DNA from: Coptis chinensis | Lineage: Eukaryota > Streptophyta > Magnoliopsida > Ranunculales > Ranunculaceae | Direction of reading: 5' to 3' | DNA: 64,000 nucleotides | Assembly (NCBI GenBank): GCA_015680905.1 | Contig: CM027378.1 | Coordinates: 80,009,501 to 80,073,500 of the forward strand | Part shown: in pieces, positions 1 through 11,529 of the stretch | How positions within the stretch are numbered: position 1 is the first letter of the stretch | Layout of the letters: the number at the start of each line of letters is the position of its first letter | Translations under genes and position numbers: made by a program | Notes under the pieces: model-generated | Databases searched by the model: none | Told to the model about the DNA's origin: nothing | What the model saw: the letters and a program-made list of their open reading frames with translations, nothing else

Positions 1-915
1 CATATCTGATGTATTTTTCCACCCGTGGATACAATTCGTGCAACGTGGCAATCTCATTCTTGGCGACGGACTGATGTACTCCCGTCCCCGGCCGCAGCCC
101 GCGTTCAAAGGCGATGACCGCGGTTCTTTCGTCTAAGTTCTCTACCTTCAGGGTTTCGTCTTTGAATCGGCATAGATATTCTCTCACTGTCTCTGCTGAT
201 TTTTCCCTCACATTAAACAGGGCCGCGATGTCAACCGATCTCTTCTTCTGGTGTATGAAGTGCCCTACAAAAGCCTGCTCCAACTCCTGGAAATTCCCTA
301 TACTCTCCGCTGGCAGCCGGTAGTACCAGTCCGACGCCCCTCCTTTCAAACTTGCTTGGAACATCATGCACCGCAGTCCATCATACTTTGGTTCTTGCCA
401 TAGTGGCATCTGTTGCCTGAAGTGCTGGATATGATCCGCCGGGTCTCCGGTTCCATCGTATCTCTCAAATCGGGGCTGGTTAAAGCGCTTTGGGACTTCG
501 AAGCCGGATACCGCTCATCAATGGGTTCGCGATTTAACCCCGCCACCACCACTGCCGGCCGGCTCCTCCCCGGCTTTTCTCTTTCTGCTGGTTTGCTTCT
601 CTGTCCCTATCTATCAGATCTTGTACTTGTTCGACTGTCAAGCCTGCCACCGGATTTTCCACCAAATTGGGCTCCTCTTCTTCCTCCTCCGAGTCACCGT
701 TCGCTTCCTCATCCAGTCCTTCCTCGTGTCTTTCTTTCTCTCTCCTCAACCCATCGTTCTCCTCCCTTAGCCTCCCGATCTCCTCCCTCATGAGTCGCGA
801 TCTCTTCTGTTTCTAAGTCGGCTCCCCTACCTTCTTCTCCCTCTATCCCCGCTTCCGGTGTCCTTTCTCGCACTGGTACTCTCTTTGGCCTGCCGGGTTG
901 CTTCTTCGGTGCCAT
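1..915 (-). pseudogene. gag: K gag remnant (Retrotrans_gag type)
   Basis: The start at 915 opens with MAPKKQPGRPKR, followed by a Glu/Arg-rich, probably coiled-coil stretch over about 530-800. Further in, the minus strand shows the hallmark YDGTGDPADHIQHF near 450-490, and then a Trp/Arg-rich core typical of the plant gypsy capsid domain (Pfam Retrotrans_gag family). Gag forms the virus-like particle. The coding sequence is spread over more than one frame, so this copy looks broken in a few places, and it is cut by the window edge. Confidence 0.75.
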
Positions 916-934
916 CTTTACTCGGCCATCTGCT

Positions 935-957
935 CACATCCCCACATACGGCGCCAA
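935..957 (-). other. K primer-binding region
   Basis: Directly inside the LTR end, the minus strand reads TTTGGCGCCGTATGTGGGG. This is the usual first internal sequence of many plant gypsy elements and supports the placement of the 5' LTR at 959. The match to a tRNA-Asp-type 3' end covers only the first eight or so bases. Confidence 0.6.
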
Positions 958-958
958 A

Positions 959-1483
959 TGTATTAACCTAAAATATGAACTCTCCAAATGTCACTCTCTG
1001 CCTCTTTTTTTCTCTCTCTCTTTTTCTCTTTTCCCTTCTCCTCCTTTTTCCTTCTCTATATACTGTTCTTTTTATATCCTCTCTCCCTCTCTCCCTGTCC
1101 ATCGATCCTCTCCCCCCCATCCTCGGTCGCGATTTTCCCCACCCCCCCCCTTAGGGTTCACGTCCCCCTCTTCCTATGCTCCCTCTCCCACCTTTCTTAT
1201 CTTGCCTCTATTCTCCTTCGTTCCTCTCCTTGATGTCATTCCTCTCACCTCACCTTAGGGTTCCATCACCTCAATTGCCGTCATCATGCCCCTACTTTCT
1301 CACCTCGCCCTGGGCCCTCCATCTGTCCCTTCATCTAGCGGCTTCCCTTCAGCCCATTACCGACACGCCTCTCTTCTGGGTTCTCAAGGTCCATGTTCTG
1401 TTGTCCCCCCATGTTGTTTGATTCCACTGCACCCGCCCCTCCTTTTTGACTTGGTCCACGGCTCTATTATGGGTCACTACACA
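959..1483 (-). repeat. K 5' LTR
   Basis: About 525 bp bounded by TG on the left and CA on the right (plus-strand view). It is a run of CT-rich sequence that encodes nothing. Apparent plus-strand ORFs here are low-complexity Ser/Leu/Phe/Pro strings. The right end is uncertain by a few bases, because CA occurs twice close together. Confidence 0.7.
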
Positions 1484-2113
1484 CCTAATAAAGACCTCTA
1501 GCTCAATTAGGAGTAGGATGGTGTGATAATAAGTAGTAGATGTCAATTCTCGACCTCGGCTCATCTGATTGTCATTGAGTATGTGAGGAAACATGTGCCC
1601 ACTACACACTAGAGTTAGCAAAACTTGAGTGGAAAAATATAAAGAGAATTTGTGTTTCGACACATACCTGTGAGAACCTACTTAAGGATGTTATCCAAAA
1701 AATCCAGAAACGGCCCTGCTCGTACATTTCATTGTAAAGATCACTGCATTCATGTTCATATGTAGATGTTTTGATTATTGTATGTATATTAACTTGAATT
1801 TGAAAAGAATTAATCCTAGTTTCCCCCGCTAGTGAGATGTATAGATATCTTAGATTAATTAAGGGAACAAACCTTTGTTGCTTAGTCGTTGTAGTATATA
1901 TGAAGTTTGTGAGTATCTTCTCTGGAAAACTTTCATGAGGCTATAACTCGTCCACTAGAGAATTCCTAGTGGTTTAAGGCCTTCTTGCATAAGGTTAATG
2001 CAACCGCACTCTGCGAAATGAGACTTAGTTTAGGACAACACATTTTTGGCCACTTATCATTTTAATGTCTCTTCTTTGCTTGAGCACAAACAAAGTGCTG
2101 TTTGGGGGTGGTG
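1484..2113 (+). other. E 3' noncoding region with polypurine tract
   Basis: This noncoding stretch matches 22,890-23,508 (C), 27,160-27,780 (D) and 44,330-44,942 (G). It ends in TTTGGGGGTGGTG directly before the LTR TG at 2114, the expected plus-strand primer position. I see no coding potential in it. Confidence 0.75.
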
Positions 2114-3490
2114 TGATAAGCACCTAAAACTGTAATACTAAACCCCGTAGAGACATAGCATTTTGGTTAATTATGTGTTTAATAATCATGAAATAATGAT
2201 ATTTTTTGTACTTTTGTAGATTTTCACAATGAACGTGATATGATGATAAAACTTGCATCAAAGTACGGGAATACTGTGCATACTTAAAGTCTTCCCACTT
2301 AGCCCCAGTGAAGCCCAATAGAGCCTGACTAGAGCCAAAGATTCCAAAGGGACAAAACCAGTTCAGAACGGGTCCACGTGTAAAGAAGCAGCAAACTTCC
2401 AAAGCTCACATCTTTCAAAACTGGACGCCGATTTCGACAAGTGAACTGCCAGAACAACCAGGGCGATGAGCTCTACTCAAAGACAGAAAGTTGTAAAAAT
2501 GCAAAAATCTGAGCCGCCACTGGACACAACACGTGGACCTACTCTGCGAGTCCATAAGAAATGATGAGTCATAATACATAGACAAGTGGCAAGTGATGGA
2601 CACTTGTTGGACACCTTGCAAATAAAGAAAATACAAAACAATAAATACATGACTAGATTGGTGAAAAAGGAAAGGACAAACTTGGTTAATAACAGTTTGG
2701 ATTTTTAGAAAAGGAAACGACAAACTTTGTTAATAAAAAGTTTGGATTTTTAGAAAAGGAAAAGGACAAAACAAATAAATATGGATGCTTCACATGAGAT
2801 TCCAAGGAGGGATATATATTTGGGATGAAAGAAGGGGGGAAGACTACTTTTCATTCTTACATTTTTCCTTTAGTTGTTTTACACTTTCATACAGTAGTAG
2901 TTTCCTTTCCTTTCAAGCTTTTGTATTAGCTACAGGAAGTTTTCACTTCAAATAAAATCTATTTTCTTCAAGTTAAATTCCTGTTCTTCATTCACTTCTT
3001 TTTACTTACTCATTGCATGCATCAAGAAGAATCAATCCATCCAAGGACCATGAGCTAAAATCCTCCCAAGGGGAAGGATAATGATGCTCATGTGAGGATC
3101 AGGTTACATTTTAATGTTCTAGAATCACTACTTAGAAACTAGGTTTAGATTATACATCCAGTCCCAAAACGATTGAGTCTGGCCAAGTTTAGAATGCTTA
3201 TACTCCATAACAATCTCGCGAGTGACCAAGTTTACACTGGGTCCAATCTCGTGCGAGACCTTACTGTGGCCGTTAGCCCTCTGGTTTGTCCAGCTGATGT
3301 AGAATCAAACAAGAAGCTGAAATGATATACTAGAGATGGAATGTTAGTTCAAATCCTTATGTTATTGAGATGAACTCAGAGATGAGTGCATCTAACTAGG
3401 GATCGATACTCAACGTCGTTTCGGGTTTGTCTATGAACTCAAGACTGATTAGAGCTGTAGTGATATGGTACTCTAACTGTTGAAACTGAT
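2114..3490 (+). repeat. E 3' LTR, first part
   Basis: It opens TGATAAGCACCTAAAACTG right after the polypurine tract. It is interrupted at 3490 by element C, and the rest lies at 25012-25318. Rejoined length is about 1.68 kb. Except for the first ten or so bases it does not resemble the TGATAAGAGCCC LTR type of C, A, G and J. Confidence 0.75.
3486..3490. repeat. C left target-site duplication (CTGAT)
   Basis: The five bases flanking the left LTR of C. The right partner is CTGAC at 25007-25011, with one mismatch. This marks insertion of C into the LTR of E. Confidence 0.6.
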
Positions 3491-4067
3491 TGATAAGAGC
3501 CCAAAACTGTAGTTTTAACCCTGTAACAGTCATACTTTTAGACCAATTATGTGAGTAATAATTAAGAGTTAACACTGATTACGTGTTTTTATGCATTTCA
3601 GGTTTCAAAGTCCATTATGTGCAGAAATGTGCCACTTTAGCGAGATAAAGGAGCAAAGGTTGGTTACTAAGTAGTTCCGTGATTAAAGGCCAAGATTCAA
3701 GAAGACAAAGCCTTCCTAAAGCCCGGTCAAAAGCTGAAAAGTCGACATAGGCAGAAACATCACACAAGTCAGCAGAACTTCCGAAGGCCGTATCTTTGGA
3801 CTTAGACCTCGGAATGGGGCCTACCTTATGTCAAAAGGACCGACTCGGAAAGAGCTTTCCAATGGTCTAAGCCTTGACCCAATAAGAGGAGCTGAAGTGG
3901 ACGAAAAGTCTGTTGAAGCCAACTGCAGCTGAAGAGGCCTTTTTGGACTGAAAAAATTGGGTTTTGGGCCTGATTCTCTGGCCCAAAACATGGCTCCAAG
4001 CCCATGCACGATTTTTGGATCTGAAAGTATAAAAACCAAAGCTTAGCTCTTTGTTAAGGGTAGCTAG
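3491..4067 (+). repeat. C 5' LTR, first part
   Basis: It opens TGATAAGAGCCCAAAACTG and matches 23509-24085 closely. It ends with GCTAG, the duplicated target of element A, and the LTR resumes at 13041. Confidence 0.9.
4063..4067. repeat. A target-site duplication, left (GCTAG)
   Basis: Exact 5-bp partner of 13036-13040. The undisturbed site reads GGTAGCTAGTTAGACC in the other LTR of C near 24,080. Confidence 0.9.
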
Positions 4068-5574
4068 TGATAAACGAAAAAATGATATAGTTTACCTACG
4101 AAATGAACGATGAACTCACAACGTAAGTAAACTAAAACTTTCTTATGAGCCTATATATTTATCAAGGATTCTACTCTCAATTCTATCGAGATAGAGTGGA
4201 GTAACAAATTCATTCCACTCCTAGTGCTCTAGCATAGAATGTTTTCTAGTCTAATTAGTCGGTCTTAAGTATAATGAGAGGTTTACGAGGGGGAATTATA
4301 CTACGATGCAATATGAAATTGATTATTTGAATTTAAACTATGAATACTATGGAAATATAATTGTTGTTGAATCTAGATAAAGGATTAGAGGGGAATTGAA
4401 TCCACCTCGAATCCAACTTGATAACCTAGCATAGGTTCTTGTATCTCGATTCTTAAGTTCTTACGGCAAGAATTTCGAGTTCTAATCCCTAGTGTTCATG
4501 GCATTTCTACCAAATACTAACTAGCATGTGAGGTCGTCCACCCATTCTCATGGCGAATCATGACCTTCAAGAGTGGAATAGATTCTACAATGCTTCTACA
4601 CTATACCACTAAGTTTTCATCAAAGTTTCATCAACCCCTCTAATGGAGGTTTTAGCCTCGAATCATCAACCCATCATTTCCTATTGAATTATAACTACAC
4701 TTCATATCAAAATTCTAACTTTACTAATCTAAATTAAACAATAATTGAAATCTAATTAATTAACTAAGAATGAAATAAGAACAAGAATTTAAACTAGATC
4801 TATAAATGCAAATGACAAAAATCAAAATTGAATAATAATAACTATTTTATTTCTCTAATTAAATGACGAACAATCATTCAAGGAATTAAATAAAAACAAG
4901 ATATGAAACTAATTAAATTAAACTAATTTAATCTAAGGAAAACTAGATCTAGAATTAATTAATGGAGGTTACTAATCTAATTTTTAATCTAGGTCTAACT
5001 ATCTACCATTAACAAAAAGTGAAGCTTTGGTTTTTATACATTCAGATCCAAAAATCGTGCATGGGCTTGGAGCCATGTTTTGGGCCAGAGAATCAGGCCC
5101 AAAACCCAATTCTTTCAGTCCAAAAAGGCCTCTTCAGCTGTAGTTGGCTTCAATAGAGTTTTCGTCCACTTATGCTCCTCTGATTGGATCAAGGCTTGGA
5201 CCATTGGAAAGCTCTTTCTGATCCAGTCGTTTTGACATAAGGTAGGCCCCATTTCGAGGTCTGAGTCCAAAGATACGCCTTCGGAAGTTCTGCTGACTTG
5301 TGTGTTGTTTCTGCCCGCGTCGACTTTTCAGCTTTTGACCGGGCTTTACAAAGGCTTTATCTTCTTGAATCTTGGCCTTTAATCACGGAACTCCTTAGTA
5401 ACCGACCTTTTCTCCTTTATCTCGCTAAAGTGGCACATTTCTGAACATAATGGACTTTGAAGCCTGAAATGCATAAAAACACGTAATCAGTGTTAACTCT
5501 TAATTATTACTCACATAATTGGTCTAAAAGTATGATTATTAAGGGGTTAAAACTATAGTTTTGGGCTCTTATCA
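4068..5574 (-). repeat. A 3' LTR
   Basis: About 1.5 kb. The minus-strand start TGATAAGAGCCCAAAACT is at 5574. It matches 11530-13035. The outer 200 bp or so (4068-4270) differ much more from the partner than the rest. Confidence 0.88.
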
Positions 5575-7640
5575 AACCACCCCTAAACAGCATTTTGCTT
5601 GTCCTCAAGCAAAGATGAGAAATTAGAATAAGTGACCAAAAATGGAGTTCTATCTACTCTCGTTTCGCTGATTGCAATTGCATTGACCATATGCAACAAG
5701 GCCTTAAACCACTAAGAATTTCCTAGTGGATCGTTATAGTCTCGCGTGAGAGTTTTCGATGAAAGTACTCACAAACTTCATCTATACTACAACGACTAAG
5801 AAATAAAACTATTGTTTCCTTATTCATGCTCTAAATTAACTATACCTCTCACTAGCAATGCATATAGAGTAATCAAGTCGAAACCTAAGCTAATATATGC
5901 ATAATAATCAATCATCTACGAATAAACATATATACAATGAGTAATGCTATGAAATGCAATAACAGGTCCGTTTCTGAAACTTTGGAATAGCGTCCTTAAG
6001 TAGGTTCTCACATAAAAGTCAAGATAAAAATCACTCTGATTTTTCCACTCAAGTTTTGCTACTCCAGTGTGTAGTGTGCAGTGGGCATACTTTACCTTAC
6101 AATCTCAATGACACACAAGGAAGCCAAAGTTGATCAAACACATCTGCCACTTACTATCCCACTAACCTATTCCTAATTGAGCTAGAGGTCTTTATTAGGT
6201 GTTGCGGGGATTAGGAGATGGTTTAAGAAGGAAGGAAATAGATATTCAAAAGGGACAAGTCTAAGATAATAGAGTCTTCATATTATGTAACTAGAGAAAA
6301 CCTTGTTATTTACTTTTGCTTCTACACTTTGTTTCCATCCTTAGCCATATTTTTTTTTTCTTTTTCTTTGGCTTTTGACTCCTTTTATTCTATTTTTTTG
6401 GAGTTTTTATTTTATTTCTATTTCTATTTTTCTTTTCTTTGGATGGAAACTTCTTTTCTTTATTTTTTTGAAGCAATTAACTAACTTTTGTTTACACAGG
6501 TTTTTCTCTTCTTCTTTCTTCCTTATTCTATTCTCAGACTTATCTAAATTGGGAAGGTTAAATTTTTTTATTTTGTTTTATTTTGTAAAAGGGTAAAGGA
6601 TTTGTGGTTTATGAAAGGCTAAAGAAAGGCTCAGAGGGGCGACTAGCGGAAAATATTTCATAGGTTTGAATTTCTGGCTATATCGATCCAAAGAGGGCCT
6701 ACATTCTCGCTTAGGATATGGTTTAGTGATCAAGCAAGTGGACGTGTGATTTCTCTATTCGGAATATACTTCTCCCTTGTGTCATTTCTCAAATGTTTCA
6801 CTCATATAAGGCTTTAGGCTATATTCTCACAGGATTTGTAAAATAAGTACTCTAGCCTAGATTTCAGAAACTTACTGCCAAACAATCATAGATACTCATG
6901 TAATATATTTATAGATAGATGCAAAGATAATTACCTATATATTAACCTAAGTTTCTAAAAACTATTCTAATGCAAAAGCTACGTGAGACTTCTAGATTAT
7001 TAAGAGCATAGAGAAAGAAATAATACCAATATTCCTAAGTGTATAGCATAAACTTTTTATTTTTATTTTTATTTTTTTTAAGACAAATAATACGTAATAA
7101 ACAACCTAATATGTGCTTAACATTTACATCGTGTTTCTATACCACCCCCAAACAATTTGGGAGAAGGGGGTTCATGAAACAATTCAATAGCACAATTAAA
7201 TTATGTAACTAACTAATTTTTATAATTTTTAACATTTTATAAATAAAAGTGCATAATTTACATCCTAAAAGTGTCTAATTTTTGCAGATGTTTCTATCCC
7301 ACCCCCAAACAATCGAACGTTTTGTCCTCAAAGTGTAAAGAGATAAGGAAAGAATTTACCATAGAAACGTGGCAAAAATTGGCAGTACCTGTAATAGAAA
7401 TATTGTAAAGATGATATGATAATATGAAGCACAATTAAACTGTTACGTACTAACTAACACAAACTCTACTGGAGTAAACATGACAGGCTTAGGGTGGCAA
7501 CAAGATTTGAAATGAATACCAAAATACGCCTCCCCCAAACAAAATTGGAAAACTCTTTTTAAGTTTGAAATTTTTGTTTGGCCTATACTCCAGAAAGTTG
7601 GTATTGTACAAAAACTTGGGTCTTTTAAGGTCAGATTCCC
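5575..7640 (-). other. A 3' noncoding region with several polypurine motifs
   Basis: About 2 kb without a credible gene. It starts at its LTR end with the polypurine tract (plus-strand view ACCACCCCTAAACAG at 5578-5592). Further copies of the CCCCCAAAC motif lie near 7145, 7303 and 7533. The segment resembles the minus-strand view of 21,700-23,500 in C and of 26,000-27,780 in D. Plus-strand Phe-rich ORFs here come from T-rich tracts. Confidence 0.75.
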
Positions 7641-7649
7641 TAGACTTAT

Positions 7650-9150
7650 CTAAACATATGTATGAATATGCAGTTTATCATATATCAACAACCGAAATAG
7701 TTGTGGATCATTCCATAAATAAATATCACAGAAAACATATCCAAACACAATCAAGCACCAAGATTTCCTACGACGTAGCCTAGTGGAATGAAAGCGAAGT
7801 CGGATTGACCTATAACATAACCGATCATGCACCTTATGTTTCATCTTTAAACGACAGGGTGTCCTAGTGAATAAGTGTGGAAAAGTGAATGGTTGTGGAA
7901 AATATGGTGGATTGGGATAAGTTTTAGAGGGAAAGTATGGAAAAAATGAGGATGTGGGCTTAGCACAAAACTCATTCATGGTGTAGTTAGGGACTGTCTC
8001 AAGTCTGAAAATGAAGGTGTCAAGTGGTTTATCCTTGGGAAGTATTTGTTTACTAGGTGGATTTAAAAAATCATGAAGCAGAGGAGAAACTAAAGGATCG
8101 AGTGCAAACTCGAGGTTCCTTTGAAAAGGTGGAGGGTGGGGAATATTGGTGATGGAAGGTGAATGATTCTCAGCTAGAGCTCTCAAGTCCATATCATCAG
8201 AAATCTTGATATATGCAAGACATTCCTCAATAGGTGGGTCAAAAGGATCACTGGGATAGAGATTGAAAAATTCATCTTCCGTCATAGCATCAAAGGATGA
8301 ATGGTTGTTGGCAAGGGGACTCGCTGTGGTAAAGAAGTGCAAAAGAGTTGCGGAATTCTTCTTGATTTCCTCTACTACTAGGGAGTCATTGTTAAAGTCG
8401 GAATTTCCGAAGGAAAGGAATTTGTTAATATGTTTCTCCGGAAACATGTTTTTGAAGTAATCTTGAGCTAAGCTCTCGATCATGCTAACCTCGCCATTTG
8501 TAGATGAATCAGGATACTGTATCCTCATTTTGAAAACATTTACCTTAACAGAAAGATGGCCAAAAGACAAGGACATCGAACCATCGCGGCAGTTTATGAG
8601 CGCGTTGGCAATAGCCAAGAAGGGACGCCCTAAAATGATAGGTACAGAGTCGTTAGTGACTTCTGTGTCGAGGATAACGAAGTCGGCTGAGTAGTAAAAA
8701 TTTTGGACTTTAACCAGCACGTTTTCAACCACACCCTTAGGATACTTAATAGACCGATCAGCTAATTGCAATGTCATTTTAGTAGGTTGCATCTCCTCTA
8801 GACCTATTTGTTTATACAAATAAAATGGGAGTAAGTTAACACTAGCCCCCAGGTCTAGTAGCGCGGTCGTCGTGTGAGAATCTCCTAAGGTGCATTGTAA
8901 AGTAGGACGACTAGGGTCCTTGTACTTAACAATTCCATTATTTTCGGATAAAGTTGGGAACTGTTCAGTTAGAAAGGCGTCTTTAGGTATGTTGGTCTTA
9001 CGCCTAGTAGTGCACAACTCCTTAAGAAACTTAGTGTGGTTAGGTAGCTTTTTTATAGCTTCGAGAAAAGGAAGGTTTATCGTTAGATTTTTGAAAACGT
9101 TCCTAATCTCCTCAAAGTTAGTATCCCTGGTTAGCATGGCTAATTTCTGA
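7650..9150 (-). CDS. A aspartic protease plus C-terminal extension
   Basis: An uninterrupted frame of 495 codons (7650-9137). After an N-terminal Athila-type stretch (NLPFLEAIKKLPNHTKFLKE) comes the retropepsin core, with active-site motif LLDLGASVNLLP near 8830, flap-side LQLADRSIKYPKG and the helical turn VPIILGRPFLAIANALI near 8600. The protease would mature Gag. About 250 further residues follow where RT would be expected: an acidic segment, a Pro/Phe-rich segment (PYFPSKTYPNPPYFPQPF) and a basic tail before SWCLIVFGYVFCDIYL. The same extension recurs in C and J, so it is a family trait. Confidence 0.8.
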
Positions 9151-9452
9151 GGGAACGGTGGTTTCGCTCTATATTTAGCGTATGGCTCGACTTGATGTGT
9201 AACCTTGGCTTTCTGTTTCTTAGGTTGTGGTTTAACTGGTACCTCTACAGTGGTAGGTTCTTCCAGTTTCTATTTCGCTATCTAGTTCAATATCCGTGTA
9301 GGGAGTACTGATGGGGTAACTATAGGCATAGTTACTTTGTTATCAACCACTCTTCCAGAACGAGAGAGTGGTGATGGCATTTAGCTCACCTACGGTTGTA
9401 GTTCCTATACTAGTATTACCGCTTACCTCAAAGGTCGTGTTCTTTTGTCGCT

Positions 9453-10831
9453 CTAGGTCAGTATCGCTTGGCCCGGAAATACGCCTTTTGGTTGGGCTTT
9501 CTCTTGGGCTAACTGTTGGTTTAAATTATTAACGGATTGTAGAATGTGTTGGTTAGATTGAGCCATGGTTTGGAAAAGTTGTTGGCTCACTTGTATGAAG
9601 GTGTCAAGACGATCCGGTTGTGTGGGTGTAGTAGTCACGGGTGGTGTGGGATCGAACTATCTCGTTGATGATTATTTATGGGCGACTGTGATAGTTATTA
9701 TTTACCTAACGATACCTCTATTAGCATTATAATTATTATAACTACATTGACCTTGTGCTTGACTTTGTCGAGGTTGCGCTTGGTTGTTATAATTATTATA
9801 ATTACCCTGATCCTGTCCTTGTTGTGGTGGAGCTTGGTTATAACTGTGCGCTGGCCTAACATATTAATTATTGTACCCTGTATAGGTGTGACTTGTTGGT
9901 TATTTCTCCAACCGAAGTTGGGATTTTGTCTCCAAGGGGCGTTAGGTTCACTATTAATGGAACAAGAATGTTCATAGGCTATAGGACAGTGGGAGTCAGG
10001 ATGCTCAGGACTCCAACAGAAACTACTTGGATTTGAATTTACATTCATGACGGGGATAGGCTTTTGTTGTACAGAAATGGCCTCTACCTTTTTTGTGAGG
10101 GATTCAATTAGAGTTTTAAGCTCAGGATCTGATTTAACCTCAAACATACTGGTAGCCTTAACTGTTGAAGAAGAACTAGCAGAGCGGGAGTAATCGTCAC
10201 TACCCCCCATTATTACGCTTAGTCTGATCTTCCAAAAATTTATATGCCTCTGAGGCTCCTTTACTTAGGAAACTACCCCCATTCATTATGTCTAGGACTT
10301 CTTTATGGTGGTGTAGAAGTCCTTTGAAAAAGGCACGAACTAACATGTCTTTTGCTAGGTGATGGTGTGGACACTCTATAAAGAGATCGGTGAAACGATT
10401 CCAAGCCTCTGAAAATGATTCATGAGGATTCTGTCGAAAGAAGTGAATCTTGGAAAGCATTTCATCCGTCTTTAGGGGTTGGTAAAAATGTTCCATAAAC
10501 AAATTTGAACAAGTTTGGCCCACGAGTCCATTGCATTAGGCGCTTTGGGCGTTAACCAAGACGCCCTTATCGCCTAAGGTGAAAGGGAATACCCTCAATT
10601 TAATTTGTTCCGCACCAACCGTAGGATGGTGGAATGTTATAAGGACTTGTTCAATCCTACGCGTAATGCCGATAAGGTTTTTCATGGTCTAAACCATGAA
10701 AAATGGGTAACAAATTAAATATATTTGGGGGATGCGGAAATCCCCCAATTACTGCTAGAACGATGCAAGATATAGGGCTATCGCCAAGGCTTTGTAAAAG
10801 TCGAGAGAGAGAGTCTCTCTTTCTTCACCAT
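9453..10831 (-). pseudogene. gag: A gag remnant
   Basis: The start is probably at 10831 after the conserved leader. Athila Gag landmarks are visible: FMEHFYQPLKTDEMLSKI and ESFSEAWNRFTDLFIECPHH near 10,360-10,500, then LDIMNGGSFLSKGASEAYKF. After these come a zinc-knuckle-like SFCWSPEHPDSHCP near 9,980-10,020 and a Gln/Asn-rich tail. Gag assembles the particle and binds RNA. The copy looks broken in several places. Confidence 0.78.
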
Positions 10832-11509
10832 TGTGTCGGTGTGGTTGGTGGGATAGTAGTTAGAGGTGTAGTGATTGGTATACTTTCGATAGATTTGTTT
10901 GTTGACGTTGACGATTAATTACGCTCGGTGTTTTTGTCCCACCGGACCTTTAATCTCATGCAAGTCTAAGTCTAAACACGACAACAATCCAAACAATCTT
11001 GATATATTAGTATGAACCTCTAACCGAGATCACGAGGTATGGAAGAAAGGAATACCTGATAGCGTCCTTGCTTCGCTTATGAATAGCGTCTAGTTTACGA
11101 TGTTCAGTGTAAATAACAAGTTAGAACACTGAAAAACTTAAAAATTGAAGTTCGAAACAAACCTGTAGAAATCCGGAAAATTTTGCTTAGAGCAATTAAG
11201 CCGCGCATAGAAGCGCCGTCGCGCTCCGTGTTCCAATGACTTAAGCGTGGAGTGCGCTCGGTATGGTCGGTCGCCGTGGTCCAAGAACTTAGGGCTGGTC
11301 GCTTCGGTCTGAGGGTGGGTCGCTCTCGTGTTCCAGACTATAGAGGCTTGTCGCTACTTATAAGCGCGGTCGCTGTTCAAAGGTAATTTTGTGTCGAATT
11401 TTTCGGACGACAAAACAGATAACCACCGTATGAATCAAACAAGGGTGAGTGGGTTTAATGGGACTTAAAAATGACTAATTCTACTATGAAAACAATGCTA
11501 AAGTGAACT
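10832..11509 (-). other. A leader with CpG-rich repeats
   Basis: Noncoding leader between primer site and gag. Near 11,200-11,380 it carries repeated GC-rich words of the type GTCGCGCTC or GGTCGCT, in contrast to AT-rich surroundings. The same region recurs in C (14,060-14,230) and J (58,440-58,615). Confidence 0.6.
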
Positions 11510-11528
11510 AAGATGGCAGCGGCGCCAT
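11510..11528 (-). other. A primer-binding site, tRNA-Asp-like
   Basis: The minus strand reads TGGCGCCGCTGCCATCTT two bases inside the LTR. The first 13 bases match the complement of a plant tRNA-Asp 3' end (TGGCGCCGTTGCC, from memory) with one difference. This is the primer class reported for Athila. Confidence 0.7.
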
Positions 11529-11529
11529 T

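Larger units (their letters stand above)
1..1483 (-). mobile_element. K: partial Ty3/gypsy LTR retrotransposon (5' end)
   Basis: This is the 5' end of a gypsy-type element read on the minus strand: LTR, primer-binding region, then the start of gag running off the left edge. Base composition differs sharply from the AT-rich Athila sequence around it, since the LTR is strongly pyrimidine-rich on the plus strand. The right boundary is placed where sequence abruptly becomes the 3' noncoding region of element E, recognisable because the same region recurs near 22,890, 27,160 and 44,330. The other end lies outside the window, so no target duplication can be checked. The lineage is probably Tat-like, judged from the gag motif only. 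Confidence 0.8.

Noticed and set aside
988-1421. Plus-strand ORFs rich in Ser, Leu, Phe and Pro
   Set aside because: They come from the CT-rich LTR of K; low complexity and no recognisable domain.
6375-6596. Phe-rich ORF, with similar ones near 22,600 and 26,900
   Set aside because: T-rich or A-rich tracts in the conserved 3' noncoding region of the Athila elements; not kept as a frame between copies.
8263-9150. Plus-strand ORFs opposite the protease of A, with similar ones near 55,800-56,400 and 63,200-63,800
   Set aside because: Antisense shadows of the protease frame; they recur only because protease is conserved.
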